Origin: Streptomyces roseochromogenus subsp. oscitans DS 12.976
GTDB lineage: Bacteria; Actinomycetota; Actinomycetes; Streptomycetales; Streptomycetaceae
Length of the DNA stretch: 63,729 nt
Direction: 5' to 3'
NCBI RefSeq assembly: GCF_000497445.1
Contig: NZ_CM002285.1
Location: 1,327,676-1,391,404 of the forward strand
The notes under the pieces are model-generated. The model did no database searches. It saw nothing but the letters and a program-made list of their open reading frames with translations, and was not told the DNA's origin. Numbering within the stretch: position 1 is the stretch's first letter; each line of letters opens with the position of its first letter. The position numbers were made by a program, and so were the translations under genes. Positions 47,104 to 55,932 of the stretch are shown here, piece after piece.

Positions 47104-49128
47104 TCAGCTCACCTTGGCCTCGGCCTGCGGTTTCCTCGCGAGCAGATCGCGCTCGAAGGGGTCGCCGTGCAGATACCGGCCGAGCGCGGTGAGCGGGAAG
47201 ACCTGCCGGTACAGGTGGTAGTTGATGGAGAAGTCCCAGGGGAAGCCGGTTCCGGTGAAGTACGGCTCGTCCCAGGTGCCGTCCTCCCGCTGGGTGTCGG
47301 CCAGCCAGCGGATGCCGCGCTCGACGGCCTTGGAGTCCTGCTCCCCGGCCGCGAGCAGCGCCATCAGCGCCCACGCGGTCTGCGAGGCGGTCGAGGTGCC
47401 CCGGCCGCTCCACTCCTTGACGTACCTGTAGGAGCGCAGGTCCTCGCCCCAGCCGCCGTCGTCGTTCTGCACGCTCTCCAGCCAGGCCACGGCCCGCCGG
47501 ATCGCCGGGTGCGAGCCGGGCAGACCGGCGGCGGTCAGTGCGGGGACGACCGACCCGGTGCCGTAGACGTAGTTGACGCCCCAGCGGCCGAACCACGAGC
47601 CGTTCGGCTCCTGTTCGGCGAGCAGCCACTCGATGCCGCGCCGGGTGCGCGGGTCGTGTGCGAGTCCCTCGGCGGCGAGCATCTCCACGACGTGCGCGGT
47701 GACGTCCGCCGACGGCGGGTCGATGACCTCACCGAAGTCGCAGAACGGCAGCCGGTTCGGGAACGGGCTGGTGTTGTCGACGTCGAAGGCGCCCCACGCG
47801 CCGTTCTTCGACTGCATCCCCAGGTTCCAGCGCACGGCGCGCCCGATGGCCCGGTCCACGCGCTCGGGGTCGTGGTGCCGGACCCGGCGCAGTGCGAGGG
47901 CGACCTCGGCGGTGTCGTCGATGTCGGGGTAGTTGTCGTTGTGGAACTCGAACGCCCAGCCGCCCGGCGGCAACCCGGGACGCTTGACGGCCCAGTCGCC
48001 GGGCCGCACGATCTCCTCGCCCAGCATCCAGTCGGCCGCCCTGACCAGTTGCGGATGGTCGGCGGGCAGCCCGGCGTCGATGAGCGCGATGGTGGCGAGA
48101 CAGGTGTCCCACACCGGGGACTGGCAGGCCTCGATCATCCGGGCACCGTCCTTGCGCCAGACGGCGAAACGGTCCAGCGAGGCGAGGCCCTCGCGCATCA
48201 CGGGATGTTCGAGGTCGTAGCCGAGCAGGTGCAGGGCGATGACCGAGTACACGGCCGGGGGCTGGATGCCGCCCCAGCAGCCGTCGTTCTCCTGCCGCTC
48301 GATGATCCAGCGGGCGGCGGAGTTCATCGCCGCCCTGCGGAGCCGGCGTGGGACGACCTTGCGGAACTGGTGCAGCGCCTTGTCCAGACGCTGGAAGGCA
48401 CCGTCCCAACTGGCCACCGGAGCAAGCGGCTTGGCCGGGTTGGGGTCGGCCGGGTCGCTGTGCAGCTCGTCCAGCGGGAAGGGCGCGGGGCGCACCGGGC
48501 GCTTGGCCGAGACGATGGTCAGCGGCACGATGGTCTGCCGGGCCCAGCAGCCGAAGTCGTAGATGTTGAGCGGCATCCAGGCCGGGAAGTAGATGAGCTC
48601 CGGCGGGAGTTCGGGCAGGTCCTCCCATTTCCACCAGCCGAACAGGGCGAGCCAGATCCGGGTGAACACCCGGGAGGCGGCGATACCGCCGCGCTCGCGG
48701 ATCCAGGCGGAAGCTTTCGCCATGTGCGGGGCGCCGGGCGTGTCGCCGGCCAGGCGCAGGGCGACGTAGGCCTCGATGGTGGCGGACAGTTCGCCGGGCC
48801 CGCCGTAGAAGGTCGCCCAGGTGCCGTCCTCGCGCTGCTCGCCGCGGATGAACATCGCGGCGGCCCGCGTGGTCTTCTCGTCGCGGATTCCCAGGAACTG
48901 ACGGAGCAGCAGGTCCTCGGCGTCCATCGTGACGTTGGTCTCCAGGTCGCCCTTCCACCAGCCCTGGGCGTCCTGCCGCGCGAGCAGGAAGTCGGTGGCG
49001 CGCCGCGCGGCGCGAGCGGCGGCTTCTGGTACCCCGGCCGTCTCGGGGGCGGTGTCGGTGGTGTCGCTGGCCGCGGCAGCGCGGGTCGGCACAGTCGCCC
49101 CGGTGCTTCCGTCGGTCGTCGCTGTCAT
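47104..49128 (-). CDS. shc: Squalene-hopene cyclase
   Basis: 674-residue class II triterpene cyclase forming hopene from squalene. The catalytic DxDDTA motif is YPDIDDTAEVALALR, and QW repeats recur (GAWGAFDVDNTSPF, NGSWFGRWGVNYVYGTGS, DDGGWGEDLRSY, EDGTWDEPYFTGTGFP). ATG 49128 follows AAGGGGAAG; an in-frame start at 49206 is not needed. It is monotopic and acts at the membrane. A 114-bp gap separates it from the upstream polyprenyl synthase. Confidence 0.97.
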   Translation of the reverse strand: MTATTDGSTGATVPTRAAAASDTTDTAPETAGVPEAAARAARRATDFLLARQDAQGWWKGDLETNVTMDAEDLLLRQFLGIRDEKTTRAAAMFIRGEQREDGTWATFYGGPGELSATIEAYVALRLAGDTPGAPHMAKASAWIRERGGIAASRVFTRIWLALFGWWKWEDLPELPPELIYFPAWMPLNIYDFGCWARQTIVPLTIVSAKRPVRPAPFPLDELHSDPADPNPAKPLAPVASWDGAFQRLDKALHQFRKVVPRRLRRAAMNSAARWIIERQENDGCWGGIQPPAVYSVIALHLLGYDLEHPVMREGLASLDRFAVWRKDGARMIEACQSPVWDTCLATIALIDAGLPADHPQLVRAADWMLGEEIVRPGDWAVKRPGLPPGGWAFEFHNDNYPDIDDTAEVALALRRVRHHDPERVDRAIGRAVRWNLGMQSKNGAWGAFDVDNTSPFPNRLPFCDFGEVIDPPSADVTAHVVEMLAAEGLAHDPRTRRGIEWLLAEQEPNGSWFGRWGVNYVYGTGSVVPALTAAGLPGSHPAIRRAVAWLESVQNDDGGWGEDLRSYRYVKEWSGRGTSTASQTAWALMALLAAGEQDSKAVERGIRWLADTQREDGTWDEPYFTGTGFPWDFSINYHLYRQVFPLTALGRYLHGDPFERDLLARKPQAEAKVS

Positions 49129-49242
49129 GGCTTCCCCTTCGTGCAGTCGTGCGAGTCGTGCTGCTGTGGGTCCGCCGTCGGCCGGTGTCCGCGGGTGCTG
49201 CGGCACCGGCCGGCGACTACGCGAGTGTTCGACCGATAGTGA

Positions 49243-50376
49243 TCATCTCTTTCGTACGACGACGAAGTCGGCGAGCGCCGTGAAGGAGTCCCGTACGCGG
49301 TCGGGCATGTCGATGGCGTCCAGGGCTTCGATGGCGATGATGTGCTGACGGCGTGCTTCTCCGGCCGTCCAGTCGCGGCCGCCGGCCTGCTCGATGAGGG
49401 CCGCGCGGGCCGCGAACTCCTCCTCGGAGAAGTTCTCGAAGTCGCTGCTCTTGGCGTCCGCGGCGAGGATCTCGCCGAGCTGCTCGGACGCGGGGCCGCC
49501 GGCCGCGAGTGCGGCGACGACCGGCAGGGACTTCTTGCGCTGGCGCAGGTCGCTCCAGGTCTGCTTGCCGGTGGCCTCCGGGTCGCCCCAGATGCCGAGC
49601 AGGTCGTCGACGGCCTGGAAGGCGAGGCCGAGGTGGTAGCCGTACTTCTCCAGCGCGTCGGCGGTGGCGTCGTCCGCGCCGCCGAGAACCGCGCCGATGG
49701 AGCTGGAGGCCGCGAGCAGCGCGCCGGTCTTGTTGCCCTCCATCTCCAGGCACTCCTCGACGCTGACGCGGTCGCGGTGCTCGTAGGAGATGTCCTGTGC
49801 CTGACCGTCGATCAGGGCCCGGGTGGCGGTCGTCAGGCGGCGGGTGGCGCGGCCGGCCTCGACCGTGCCGAGCTCCAGCAGCACCTCGTTGGCGAGGGCG
49901 AACAGGGCGTCGCCGACCAGGATCGCCTGGGCGGGGCCGTGCACCTTCCAGACCGTGTCGCGGTGCCGGCGCTGCTCGTCGCCGTCCATCAGGTCGTCGT
50001 GCAGCAGCGAGAAGTTGTGGACGAGTTCGACGGCGACGGCGCCGGGGATGCCCACCTCGGGCGCGGCACCGGTGACCTGGGCGGAGAGCACGGCGAGCGC
50101 GGGGCGCACCGCCTTGCCGCCGTCGCCGTCGGCCGGGTTGCCGGCGGCGTCGATCCAGCCGAAGTGGTAGGCGGCGACGGTGTCCATGGGAGACGCCAGC
50201 CGGTCTACGGCCGCACGCAGGACCGGAGTGGCCAGGGTCCGGCCACGCTCCAGCAGCGCGGTCACGTCCACCGCGGCCCGTGGGACGGGCGTCGAGGCCG
50301 GGGGCACAGTGGGCACAGTCTCTCCTCTTGTTGCGGTACCGGGGGTGCGGGGGCCTGCCGCAGCCTCAAGGGGCAT
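49243..50376 (-). CDS. Polyprenyl (farnesyl/geranylgeranyl) diphosphate synthase
   Basis: 377-residue trans-prenyltransferase. The first Asp-rich motif is FSLLHDDLMDGDEQRRH, the second FQAVDDLLGIWGDPE, with GGKAVRPALAVL and EGNKTGALLAASS also typical. It should make farnesyl diphosphate for squalene. ATG 50376 shares one base with the hpnE stop (TGATG), giving coupled translation. Confidence 0.9.
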   Translation of the reverse strand: MPLEAAAGPRTPGTATRGETVPTVPPASTPVPRAAVDVTALLERGRTLATPVLRAAVDRLASPMDTVAAYHFGWIDAAGNPADGDGGKAVRPALAVLSAQVTGAAPEVGIPGAVAVELVHNFSLLHDDLMDGDEQRRHRDTVWKVHGPAQAILVGDALFALANEVLLELGTVEAGRATRRLTTATRALIDGQAQDISYEHRDRVSVEECLEMEGNKTGALLAASSSIGAVLGGADDATADALEKYGYHLGLAFQAVDDLLGIWGDPEATGKQTWSDLRQRKKSLPVVAALAAGGPASEQLGEILAADAKSSDFENFSEEEFAARAALIEQAGGRDWTAGEARRQHIIAIEALDAIDMPDRVRDSFTALADFVVVRKR

Positions 50377-51809
50377 CAGGCCGCCTCCTCGAACTCGAAG
50401 AGATGGCGGGGGCGGGGCCGGCCCAGGGTGCTGAGGGCGGCGTCGGCCGCACTCACTCCACTGCGGACCGCACTCTCCATGGTCGCGGGCCACCCGGTGG
50501 CGGTCCACGCTCCGGCCAGGTACAGGCCGGGGGCATTGGTGCGGGCGCCGGGCCGCAGCCGCCCGACGCCGGGGACGGGGGCGAACGTGGCCGTGCGCTC
50601 CCGGGTCACGAAGAAGTCCCGCACCTCGGCGCCCCGGGTGCCCGGGATCAGCCGCTCCAGCTCGGGCAGATAGCGCTCGCGCAGGTCGGCGACCGGCAGG
50701 TCGATCTCGTCCTGTGCGGCCGACTGGGACAGCGCGAGGTACTGGCCTGCGCCGAGACCGGAGGCGTCGGTGCGGTCGAAGACCCACTGCACCGGGGTGC
50801 CGAGGGCCGCGAAGAAGGGGCGTGCGAGCACCTTGCGGTCGTAGACGACATGGACGTTGAGGATCGGGGCGGTGCCGATCCCCAGCAGTCGCTCAGGGGC
50901 GTCGAGGGCGCCGGACGGCAGCAGGCCGTGGGCCTCGCGCTGGGGTACGGCGAGGACGACGGCGTCGGTTTCGAGGCGCTCGCCGGGAACCTGAACGCTC
51001 CAGGTGCCGTTTTCGTTGGTAGAGACGGAGGTGACGCGTGTACGGACCTCGGTACGGACGCCCGCGGAGTCGAGCGCCTTGCGGGCCAGCCGGTCATGCA
51101 GTTCGCCCAGCGGGACGCGGGCCCAGCCGATGTCGGCCGCGCCCGGGTCGGACAGCAGACCGGTCTTGAACACCATCGCGGCGAGCCCCAGCGAGGCGTC
51201 GCCCGCGACCGCGTTGAGGGTGGCGACCCCGACCAGGTCCCACAGGGCCTCGACGGCGCGCGCCGACTGGCCGTGCGCTGCCAGCCAGCTGCCGAAGTCC
51301 TGGGTGTCCAGGGCCGGATCGGCGAGGTCGAGCCCCTTCAGCGCGAGCGCGGCCCGCCCGACCGCGGCGCGCTCGGCGAGCGAGAGGTGCGGATAGGCGG
51401 CCAGGCTGCGCCCCAGGTGGAGCGGGACGGGCAGCGGGTCGCGCCGCAGCCGGCCGAGCCGTCTGCCCTCGGGCTTGGCGACGTCGACGACGGGCACGTC
51501 CAGGCGGTCCTGCAGCGGTGCCAGCGCCGCGCCCTCGATCCGGTCGAGGAACCAGCGGTAGGCGGTGCAGCAGCGCAGGTACACATGCTGGCCGTTGTCG
51601 ACGGTCAGCTCGCCGCGCTGAAAGGAGAAGGCGAGGCCGCCCAGCCTGGGCCTGCCTTCGAGCAGGGTGACACGCACGCCTGCGTCGGCGAGCGCGAGCG
51701 CCGCGGTGATCCCGGCGAGCCCGCCGCCGACCACGACGGCGCCGCGGCCTGCCGCGCCCTCGTCTCGCGCGGTGCCGTGCGCCGGTGCGGGGCGCGAGCC
51801 GTCGCTCAT
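50376..51809 (-). CDS. hpnE: Hydroxysqualene dehydroxylase HpnE
   Basis: 477-residue FAD amine-oxidase-type enzyme. The FAD motif is GAVVVGGGLAGITAALALAD, followed by LLEGRPRLGGLAFSFQRGEL and DNGQHVYLRCCTAYRWFL; the C-terminus has LYLAGAWTATGWPATMESAV. It reduces hydroxysqualene to squalene. ATG 51809 follows GGAGG and overlaps the small DUF6380 stop by ATGA. Confidence 0.93.
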   Translation of the reverse strand: MSDGSRPAPAHGTARDEGAAGRGAVVVGGGLAGITAALALADAGVRVTLLEGRPRLGGLAFSFQRGELTVDNGQHVYLRCCTAYRWFLDRIEGAALAPLQDRLDVPVVDVAKPEGRRLGRLRRDPLPVPLHLGRSLAAYPHLSLAERAAVGRAALALKGLDLADPALDTQDFGSWLAAHGQSARAVEALWDLVGVATLNAVAGDASLGLAAMVFKTGLLSDPGAADIGWARVPLGELHDRLARKALDSAGVRTEVRTRVTSVSTNENGTWSVQVPGERLETDAVVLAVPQREAHGLLPSGALDAPERLLGIGTAPILNVHVVYDRKVLARPFFAALGTPVQWVFDRTDASGLGAGQYLALSQSAAQDEIDLPVADLRERYLPELERLIPGTRGAEVRDFFVTRERTATFAPVPGVGRLRPGARTNAPGLYLAGAWTATGWPATMESAVRSGVSAADAALSTLGRPRPRHLFEFEEAA

Positions 51810-51934
51810 CGTGCGTCCTCCCGTGGGTGCCGAGCGTGCAGGTTGAACGGTGCACGGTCGGCCGTCGCAGTCAGGGACGCCACGCCGCAGCGCAGGGTTG
51901 CCTGCCGCTTGTCTCTCGGTTCGGGAAGGTCCAT
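51806..51934 (-). CDS. DUF6380-like 42-residue protein between hpnD and hpnE
   Basis: A 42-residue frame MDLPEPRDKRQATLRCGVAS, then TATADRAPFNLHARHPREDAR. ATG 51934 shares one base with the hpnD stop (TGATG) and its TGA overlaps the hpnE ATG (ATGA), so it fits the coding space exactly. I recognise the ATLR...ASLT pattern of DUF6380 small proteins seen in Streptomyces hopanoid clusters. Basic and soluble; function unknown. Confidence 0.7.
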   Translation of the reverse strand: MDLPEPRDKRQATLRCGVASLTATADRAPFNLHARHPREDAR

Positions 51935-52896
51935 CAGGCGCGCCTCCTGACGGACCGGGGTGAGACATGGCGGGTCACATGCCGGGTGTCCAGCCCGGAC
52001 AGGCCGCGTACGGCGACGTAGGCCTTCTCCCTTCCGGGCAGCGAGACCCGGCCGCGCAGCACGGCCTCAGGGTCGCGCTCGATTCGGTCCAGCAGCCGGC
52101 GGTAGATACCGGCCATGGCGGCGACGCACGCGCCGCTGCGCCGGTCGAGCATGGGCAGCAGCCGGTAGCCCTCGGCGAAAAGGGCGCGGGCGCGCCGCAC
52201 TTCGAAGTGCACGAGGCCCGCGAAGTCGGAGCCCTCGGGTGGAGTCGGCCCGTCGAACCCGGCCGAGCAGCCGAACTTGGCCAGGTCGTCGGCGGGCAGA
52301 TAGGTACGGCCGCCCTCGGCGTCCTCGCGGACGTCTCTGAGGATGTTGGTCAGCTGCAGCGCGAGCCCAAGGGTGTCGGCGTACTCGGAGGCGCGCTCGG
52401 CGCCGCGCGCTCCCGGTTCGGTGCCGAACACGCCGAGCGAGATCCGGCCGATGGCACCGGCGACACACCGGCAGTAGACCTTCAGGTCGTCCCAGGTCTC
52501 GTAGGTCTCGCCGCGCACGTCCATCTGAACGCCGTCGATCAGCTCGTCGAGGCCGCCGAGCGGGATCGGGAAAGCATGTGCGGCATGGGCGAGGGCGACC
52601 GCGACCGGATCGGTGTCGTCCTCCTCGACCTCGCCGTCCCGGACCCGCGCGAGCAGCGCCCTGGTGTCCTCGAGCCGCTTCAGCTTCACCCCGCCGGCCA
52701 GGTCGCCGTCGCCGATGTCGTCCACGCGCCGGGAAAAGGCGTACAGCGCCGACATGGCGCGGCGCTTGGGCGTGGGCAGCAGCCGGATGCCGTAGGCGAA
52801 GTTGCGGGCCTGCTGCCCGGTGACGGTCTCGCAGTAGCTGTAGGCGGCGAGTACCGGTGCGGACACGTGTGACGGAGAATCCACGGTCCGGATCAC
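51934..52896 (-). CDS. hpnD: Presqualene diphosphate synthase HpnD
   Basis: 320-residue squalene/phytoene synthase family enzyme condensing two farnesyl diphosphates. Asp-rich motifs are FSRRVDDIGDGDL and LTNILRDVREDAEGGRTYLP. GTG 52896 overlaps the hpnC stop (GTGA). Confidence 0.94.
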   Translation of the reverse strand: MIRTVDSPSHVSAPVLAAYSYCETVTGQQARNFAYGIRLLPTPKRRAMSALYAFSRRVDDIGDGDLAGGVKLKRLEDTRALLARVRDGEVEEDDTDPVAVALAHAAHAFPIPLGGLDELIDGVQMDVRGETYETWDDLKVYCRCVAGAIGRISLGVFGTEPGARGAERASEYADTLGLALQLTNILRDVREDAEGGRTYLPADDLAKFGCSAGFDGPTPPEGSDFAGLVHFEVRRARALFAEGYRLLPMLDRRSGACVAAMAGIYRRLLDRIERDPEAVLRGRVSLPGREKAYVAVRGLSGLDTRHVTRHVSPRSVRRRA

Positions 52897-53789
52897 CCCT
52901 CTCCTCGCAGGATCACGCCCGCCTCACGCAGCAACTGGACCTTGCCGGGTCGGGGCGGGCCGGGAAGTACGTCGTATTCGGCGGCGGCGATCGCCCGGAT
53001 CGCCGCCCTTCCCCCCGCCACGAACCCCGCGAGCAGCAGCTTCAATCTGCCGTGGACGCTACCCACCAGGGGGGCGCCTTCATTCAGCAGATCGCGGGCG
53101 CGTTGTGCTTCGTATGCAACCAGGGCGCGCACCGATGCGCCTGCGGTTTTTGCGCCAAGATCCGTTTCCTGGACGTGAAAGCGCTTCATATCCTCGGCCG
53201 GGAGGTAGATCCGGTCCCGGCCGAGATCCTCGGCGACGTCCTGGAGGTGTTCCACGATCTGCAGGGCGGTGCAGATCGCGTCGGAGAGGCGGATCCGCTC
53301 GGGGGTCGAGGTGCCGCTGACATCGAGGACGAGGCGGCCGACGGGGTTGGCGGAGAGTTCGCAGTAGGCGAGGAGGTCGTCGTAGGTCTCGTACCGGGTG
53401 ACGAGCTGGTCCTGGCGGTTGGCGGCGATCAGGCCGAGGAAGGGTTCGGGGGTGAGGGAGCGGCGGCGGACGGTGGGCTGCAGCCGGCGCAGCAGCGGAT
53501 GGCTGGGGGTGCCGTCGAAGACATGGCGCAGGTCGGCCTCGAAGGCGTCGAGGAGGAGCAGACGGTCCTCGGCCTCGGCGGGAGACACGCCGAGCGCCCG
53601 GGCGTCGGCGCCGCCGGGGGCGAGGTCGCCGTCACCGATGTCGTCGACCAGACGGGCGAAGCCGTAGACGGCCATGAGGTCGTCGCGCCACGCCCGGGGC
53701 AGGAAGAAAGGGGCCACAGGAAAGTTCTCGCTAGTGGCTTTGTCCAGGGTGGCGCGTTCCAGGTGAGGCGCCGTCTCGGTGGCCGTCAT
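52893..53789 (-). CDS. hpnC: Hydroxysqualene synthase HpnC
   Basis: 298-residue squalene-synthase-like enzyme turning presqualene diphosphate into hydroxysqualene. Motifs are YGFARLVDDIGDGDLAPGG and VEHLQDVAEDLGRDRIYLPA. ATG 53789 is preferred because it overlaps the stop of a 21-codon upstream frame; ATG 53819 is possible. First enzyme gene of the operon. Confidence 0.92.
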   Translation of the reverse strand: MTATETAPHLERATLDKATSENFPVAPFFLPRAWRDDLMAVYGFARLVDDIGDGDLAPGGADARALGVSPAEAEDRLLLLDAFEADLRHVFDGTPSHPLLRRLQPTVRRRSLTPEPFLGLIAANRQDQLVTRYETYDDLLAYCELSANPVGRLVLDVSGTSTPERIRLSDAICTALQIVEHLQDVAEDLGRDRIYLPAEDMKRFHVQETDLGAKTAGASVRALVAYEAQRARDLLNEGAPLVGSVHGRLKLLLAGFVAGGRAAIRAIAAAEYDVLPGPPRPGKVQLLREAGVILRGEG

Positions 53790-53851
53790 CGGGCGCTGCC
53801 CGGGGCGGGGACGGCACATGCTGCGTTGAGCTGGGGAGTTTCCGTAGCCAT
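53786..53851 (-). CDS. Putative 21-codon leader ORF before hpnC
   Basis: ATG 53851 with CGGGAGA ten bases upstream reads MATETPQLNAACAVPAPGSA-R and stops at TGA overlapping the hpnC ATG. It is the only start near the 5' end with a good ribosome site. It may couple translation to hpnC or be chance; no family known. Confidence 0.35.
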   Translation of the reverse strand: MATETPQLNAACAVPAPGSAR

Positions 53852-54041
53852 TGCCGTCACATCTCCCGTTCTACACTGCCGACCCAATACACACTATTTC
53901 GGACACGCCGCCCGGTAATGCGCGGGGTCGCCCTGGCGCAGGGTGTCGCGCATTATCGCCCCACTTGCCGCTTTCCGGCACCGGTACAGCTTACGTTGTA
54001 CAACCCGGCATGGTCCGTCGGGGTGTCCTGCGCATCACAAC

Positions 54042-54067
54042 AACACACCGATTGGTTCCAAGATTCC
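54042..54067 (-). promoter_or_regulatory. SigR-like promoter upstream of hopanoid operon
   Basis: On the minus strand GGAAT (54067-54063) is followed after exactly 18 bases by GTT (54044-54042), matching the SigR consensus GGAAT-N18-GTT. It lies about 190 bp before the leader frame and hpnC. A random match is possible. Confidence 0.3.
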
Positions 54068-54149
54068 TGACACAGGCCGGAGTTGACGGTTCCGTTACAG
54101 ACGCGGGGACCCGCCGGACGACTTCCGGTAGAGCCTTGGCCGAAACGGG

Positions 54150-54950
54150 CTACTTGCCCGTGAACTTCTCGTACTCCTTCAAAACCTCTTCGGTCGGTCC
54201 GTCCATGCGCAGCTCGCCGCGTTCCAGCCACAGGACACGGTCACAGGTGTCACGGATGGACTTGTTGTTGTGGCTGACCAGAAACACCGTGCCGGCCTCC
54301 TTGCGCAGTTCCCGGATGCGTTCCTCGGAGCGCTTCTGGAACTTGCGGTCACCGGTGGCGAGCGCCTCGTCGATCATGAGGACGTCGTGGTCCTTGGCTG
54401 CGGCGATGGAGAACCGCAGCCGGGCCGCCATGCCGGAGGAATACGTCCGCATCGGCAGGGTGATGAAGTCGCCCTTCTCGTTGATGCCCGAGAAGTCGAC
54501 GATGTCCTGGTAGCGCTCCTTGATCTGCTCCCGGGACATACCCATGGCGAGACCGCCGAGGATCACGTTCCGCTCGCCGGTCAGGTCGTTCATCAGGGCC
54601 GCGTTCACGCCGAGCAGCGAGGGCTGGCCGTCGGTGTAGACCTCGCCCTTCTCCGCGGGCAGCAGACCGGCGATGGCGCGCAGCAGCGTGGACTTGCCGG
54701 ATCCGTTGGAGCCGATCAGGCCGATGGCCTCGCCGCGGTAGGCGACGAAGGACACCCCGCGCACGGCGTGCACCCTGCGCACCCCGCGCTCCCCGCCGCG
54801 CTTCATGATCCGGCTGAGGGCGGCGGTCGCGCTGCCCTTGCCGGTCTTGGCGCCGTTGACGCGGTAGACGATGTGCAGCTCGTCCGCGATGACCGTCGGG
54901 CGGCGTTCCTCCGGAGCTTCGGTGGCCTGCCCGGCGTTCCGCTCAGCCAC
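54150..54950 (-). CDS. ABC exporter ATP-binding protein (TagH/Wzt-like)
   Basis: 266 residues. Walker A is AIGLIGSNGSGKSTLLRAIA, the signature is MRTYSSGMAARLRFSIAAAK, Walker B DVLMIDEALATGD, and the switch His VSHNNKS. The N-terminal part has the HAVRGVSF lead typical of polysaccharide/teichoic-acid exporters. GTG 54950 overlaps the permease stop by 8 bp. It drives export of the envelope product. Confidence 0.9.
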   Translation of the reverse strand: MAERNAGQATEAPEERRPTVIADELHIVYRVNGAKTGKGSATAALSRIMKRGGERGVRRVHAVRGVSFVAYRGEAIGLIGSNGSGKSTLLRAIAGLLPAEKGEVYTDGQPSLLGVNAALMNDLTGERNVILGGLAMGMSREQIKERYQDIVDFSGINEKGDFITLPMRTYSSGMAARLRFSIAAAKDHDVLMIDEALATGDRKFQKRSEERIRELRKEAGTVFLVSHNNKSIRDTCDRVLWLERGELRMDGPTEEVLKEYEKFTGK

Positions 54951-55872
54951 GGCCGTACCTCTCCTCCGCCTGCCAGAAGTACACGAAACCGCCGGCGAAG
55001 ACGAGCACGGCCCAGAACAGTGCGATGGCCCACACATGCGGCGGCAGGTTCGCGGCGCCGTAGCCGTCGATCAGCGCGTAGCGCATCAGGTCCATGTAGA
55101 CCGCGGCCGGGTTGACCTGGAGCAGCCGGACGGCGATCTCGGAGCGGCCCTCCATCATCTTGCTGATGGAGAACATGACGCCGGAGGTGTACATCCAGGT
55201 GCGCAGGATGAACGGCATCAGCTGGGCGAGGTCCGGGGTCTTGGCGCCCATGCGGGCCACGATCAGCGCGAGCCCGGTGTTGAACAGGAACTGCAGCAGC
55301 AGGACGGGCACGATCAGCAGCCAGGCCGGGCTCGGATAGCTGCCGAAGCCGATCGCCACGACGAACATCACGATCATCGAGAAGAGCAGCTGCTGGAGCT
55401 GCTGCAGCGAGAAGGAGATGGGCAGCGAGGCGCGCGGGAAGTGCAGGGCGCGCACCAGGCCCAGGTTGCCGGAGATCGCGCGGACGCCCGACATGACGGA
55501 GCTCTGCGTGAACGTGAAGACGAACACCCCCGTGACCAGGAACGGGATGTACACGTCCTGAGACAGGCCGCGGCTCGCATGCAGGATCACGCCGAAGATG
55601 AAGTAGTACACGGCCGCGTTGAGCAGCGGGGTCGCCACCTGCCACAGCTGGCCGAGCTTGGCCTGGCTGTACTGCGCGGTGAGCTTCGCCTGGGAGAAGG
55701 CGAGGATGAAGTGGCGTCGCCCCCACAGCCGGCGGACGTACTCGGCGAGTGAGGGACGGGCGCCGCTGACGGCGAGCCCGTACTTGGCGGCGAGCTGCGC
55801 GGCCGTCAGTCCCTCGTCGGGCGGCGGTATCGCGCTCTTCGCGACACCGCCGTCATGGGTTGTGTGACTCAC
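54943..55872 (-). CDS. ABC-2 type exporter permease (TagG/Wzm-like)
   Basis: 309 residues with an amphipathic N-terminus and about six membrane helices in the ABC-2 layout. Landmarks are FSQAKLTAQYSQAKLGQLWQ, FLVTGVFVFTFTQSSVMSGV and VNPAAVYMDLMRYALIDGYG. It pairs with the ATPase and should export the product of the upstream genes. GTG 55872 is the start; the GT2 gene ends 59 bp upstream after a hairpin. Confidence 0.9.
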   Translation of the reverse strand: MSHTTHDGGVAKSAIPPPDEGLTAAQLAAKYGLAVSGARPSLAEYVRRLWGRRHFILAFSQAKLTAQYSQAKLGQLWQVATPLLNAAVYYFIFGVILHASRGLSQDVYIPFLVTGVFVFTFTQSSVMSGVRAISGNLGLVRALHFPRASLPISFSLQQLQQLLFSMIVMFVVAIGFGSYPSPAWLLIVPVLLLQFLFNTGLALIVARMGAKTPDLAQLMPFILRTWMYTSGVMFSISKMMEGRSEIAVRLLQVNPAAVYMDLMRYALIDGYGAANLPPHVWAIALFWAVLVFAGGFVYFWQAEERYGRG

Positions 55873-55898
55873 GAGTGGAAATCCGGACTCTCTTGGTA

Positions 55899-55932
55899 AG
55901 AAGCTTGCTCTCTTCAGGTAAGAGAAGCTTCT
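55899..55932 (-). other. Intercistronic hairpin between GT2 and permease genes
   Basis: AGAAGCTT (55899-55906) and AAGCTTCT (55925-55932) form a perfect 8-bp stem with an inner CTCTT/AAGAG pairing. It starts at the GT2 stop and stands out as AT-rich. It could attenuate transcription or protect the mRNA. Confidence 0.45.
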
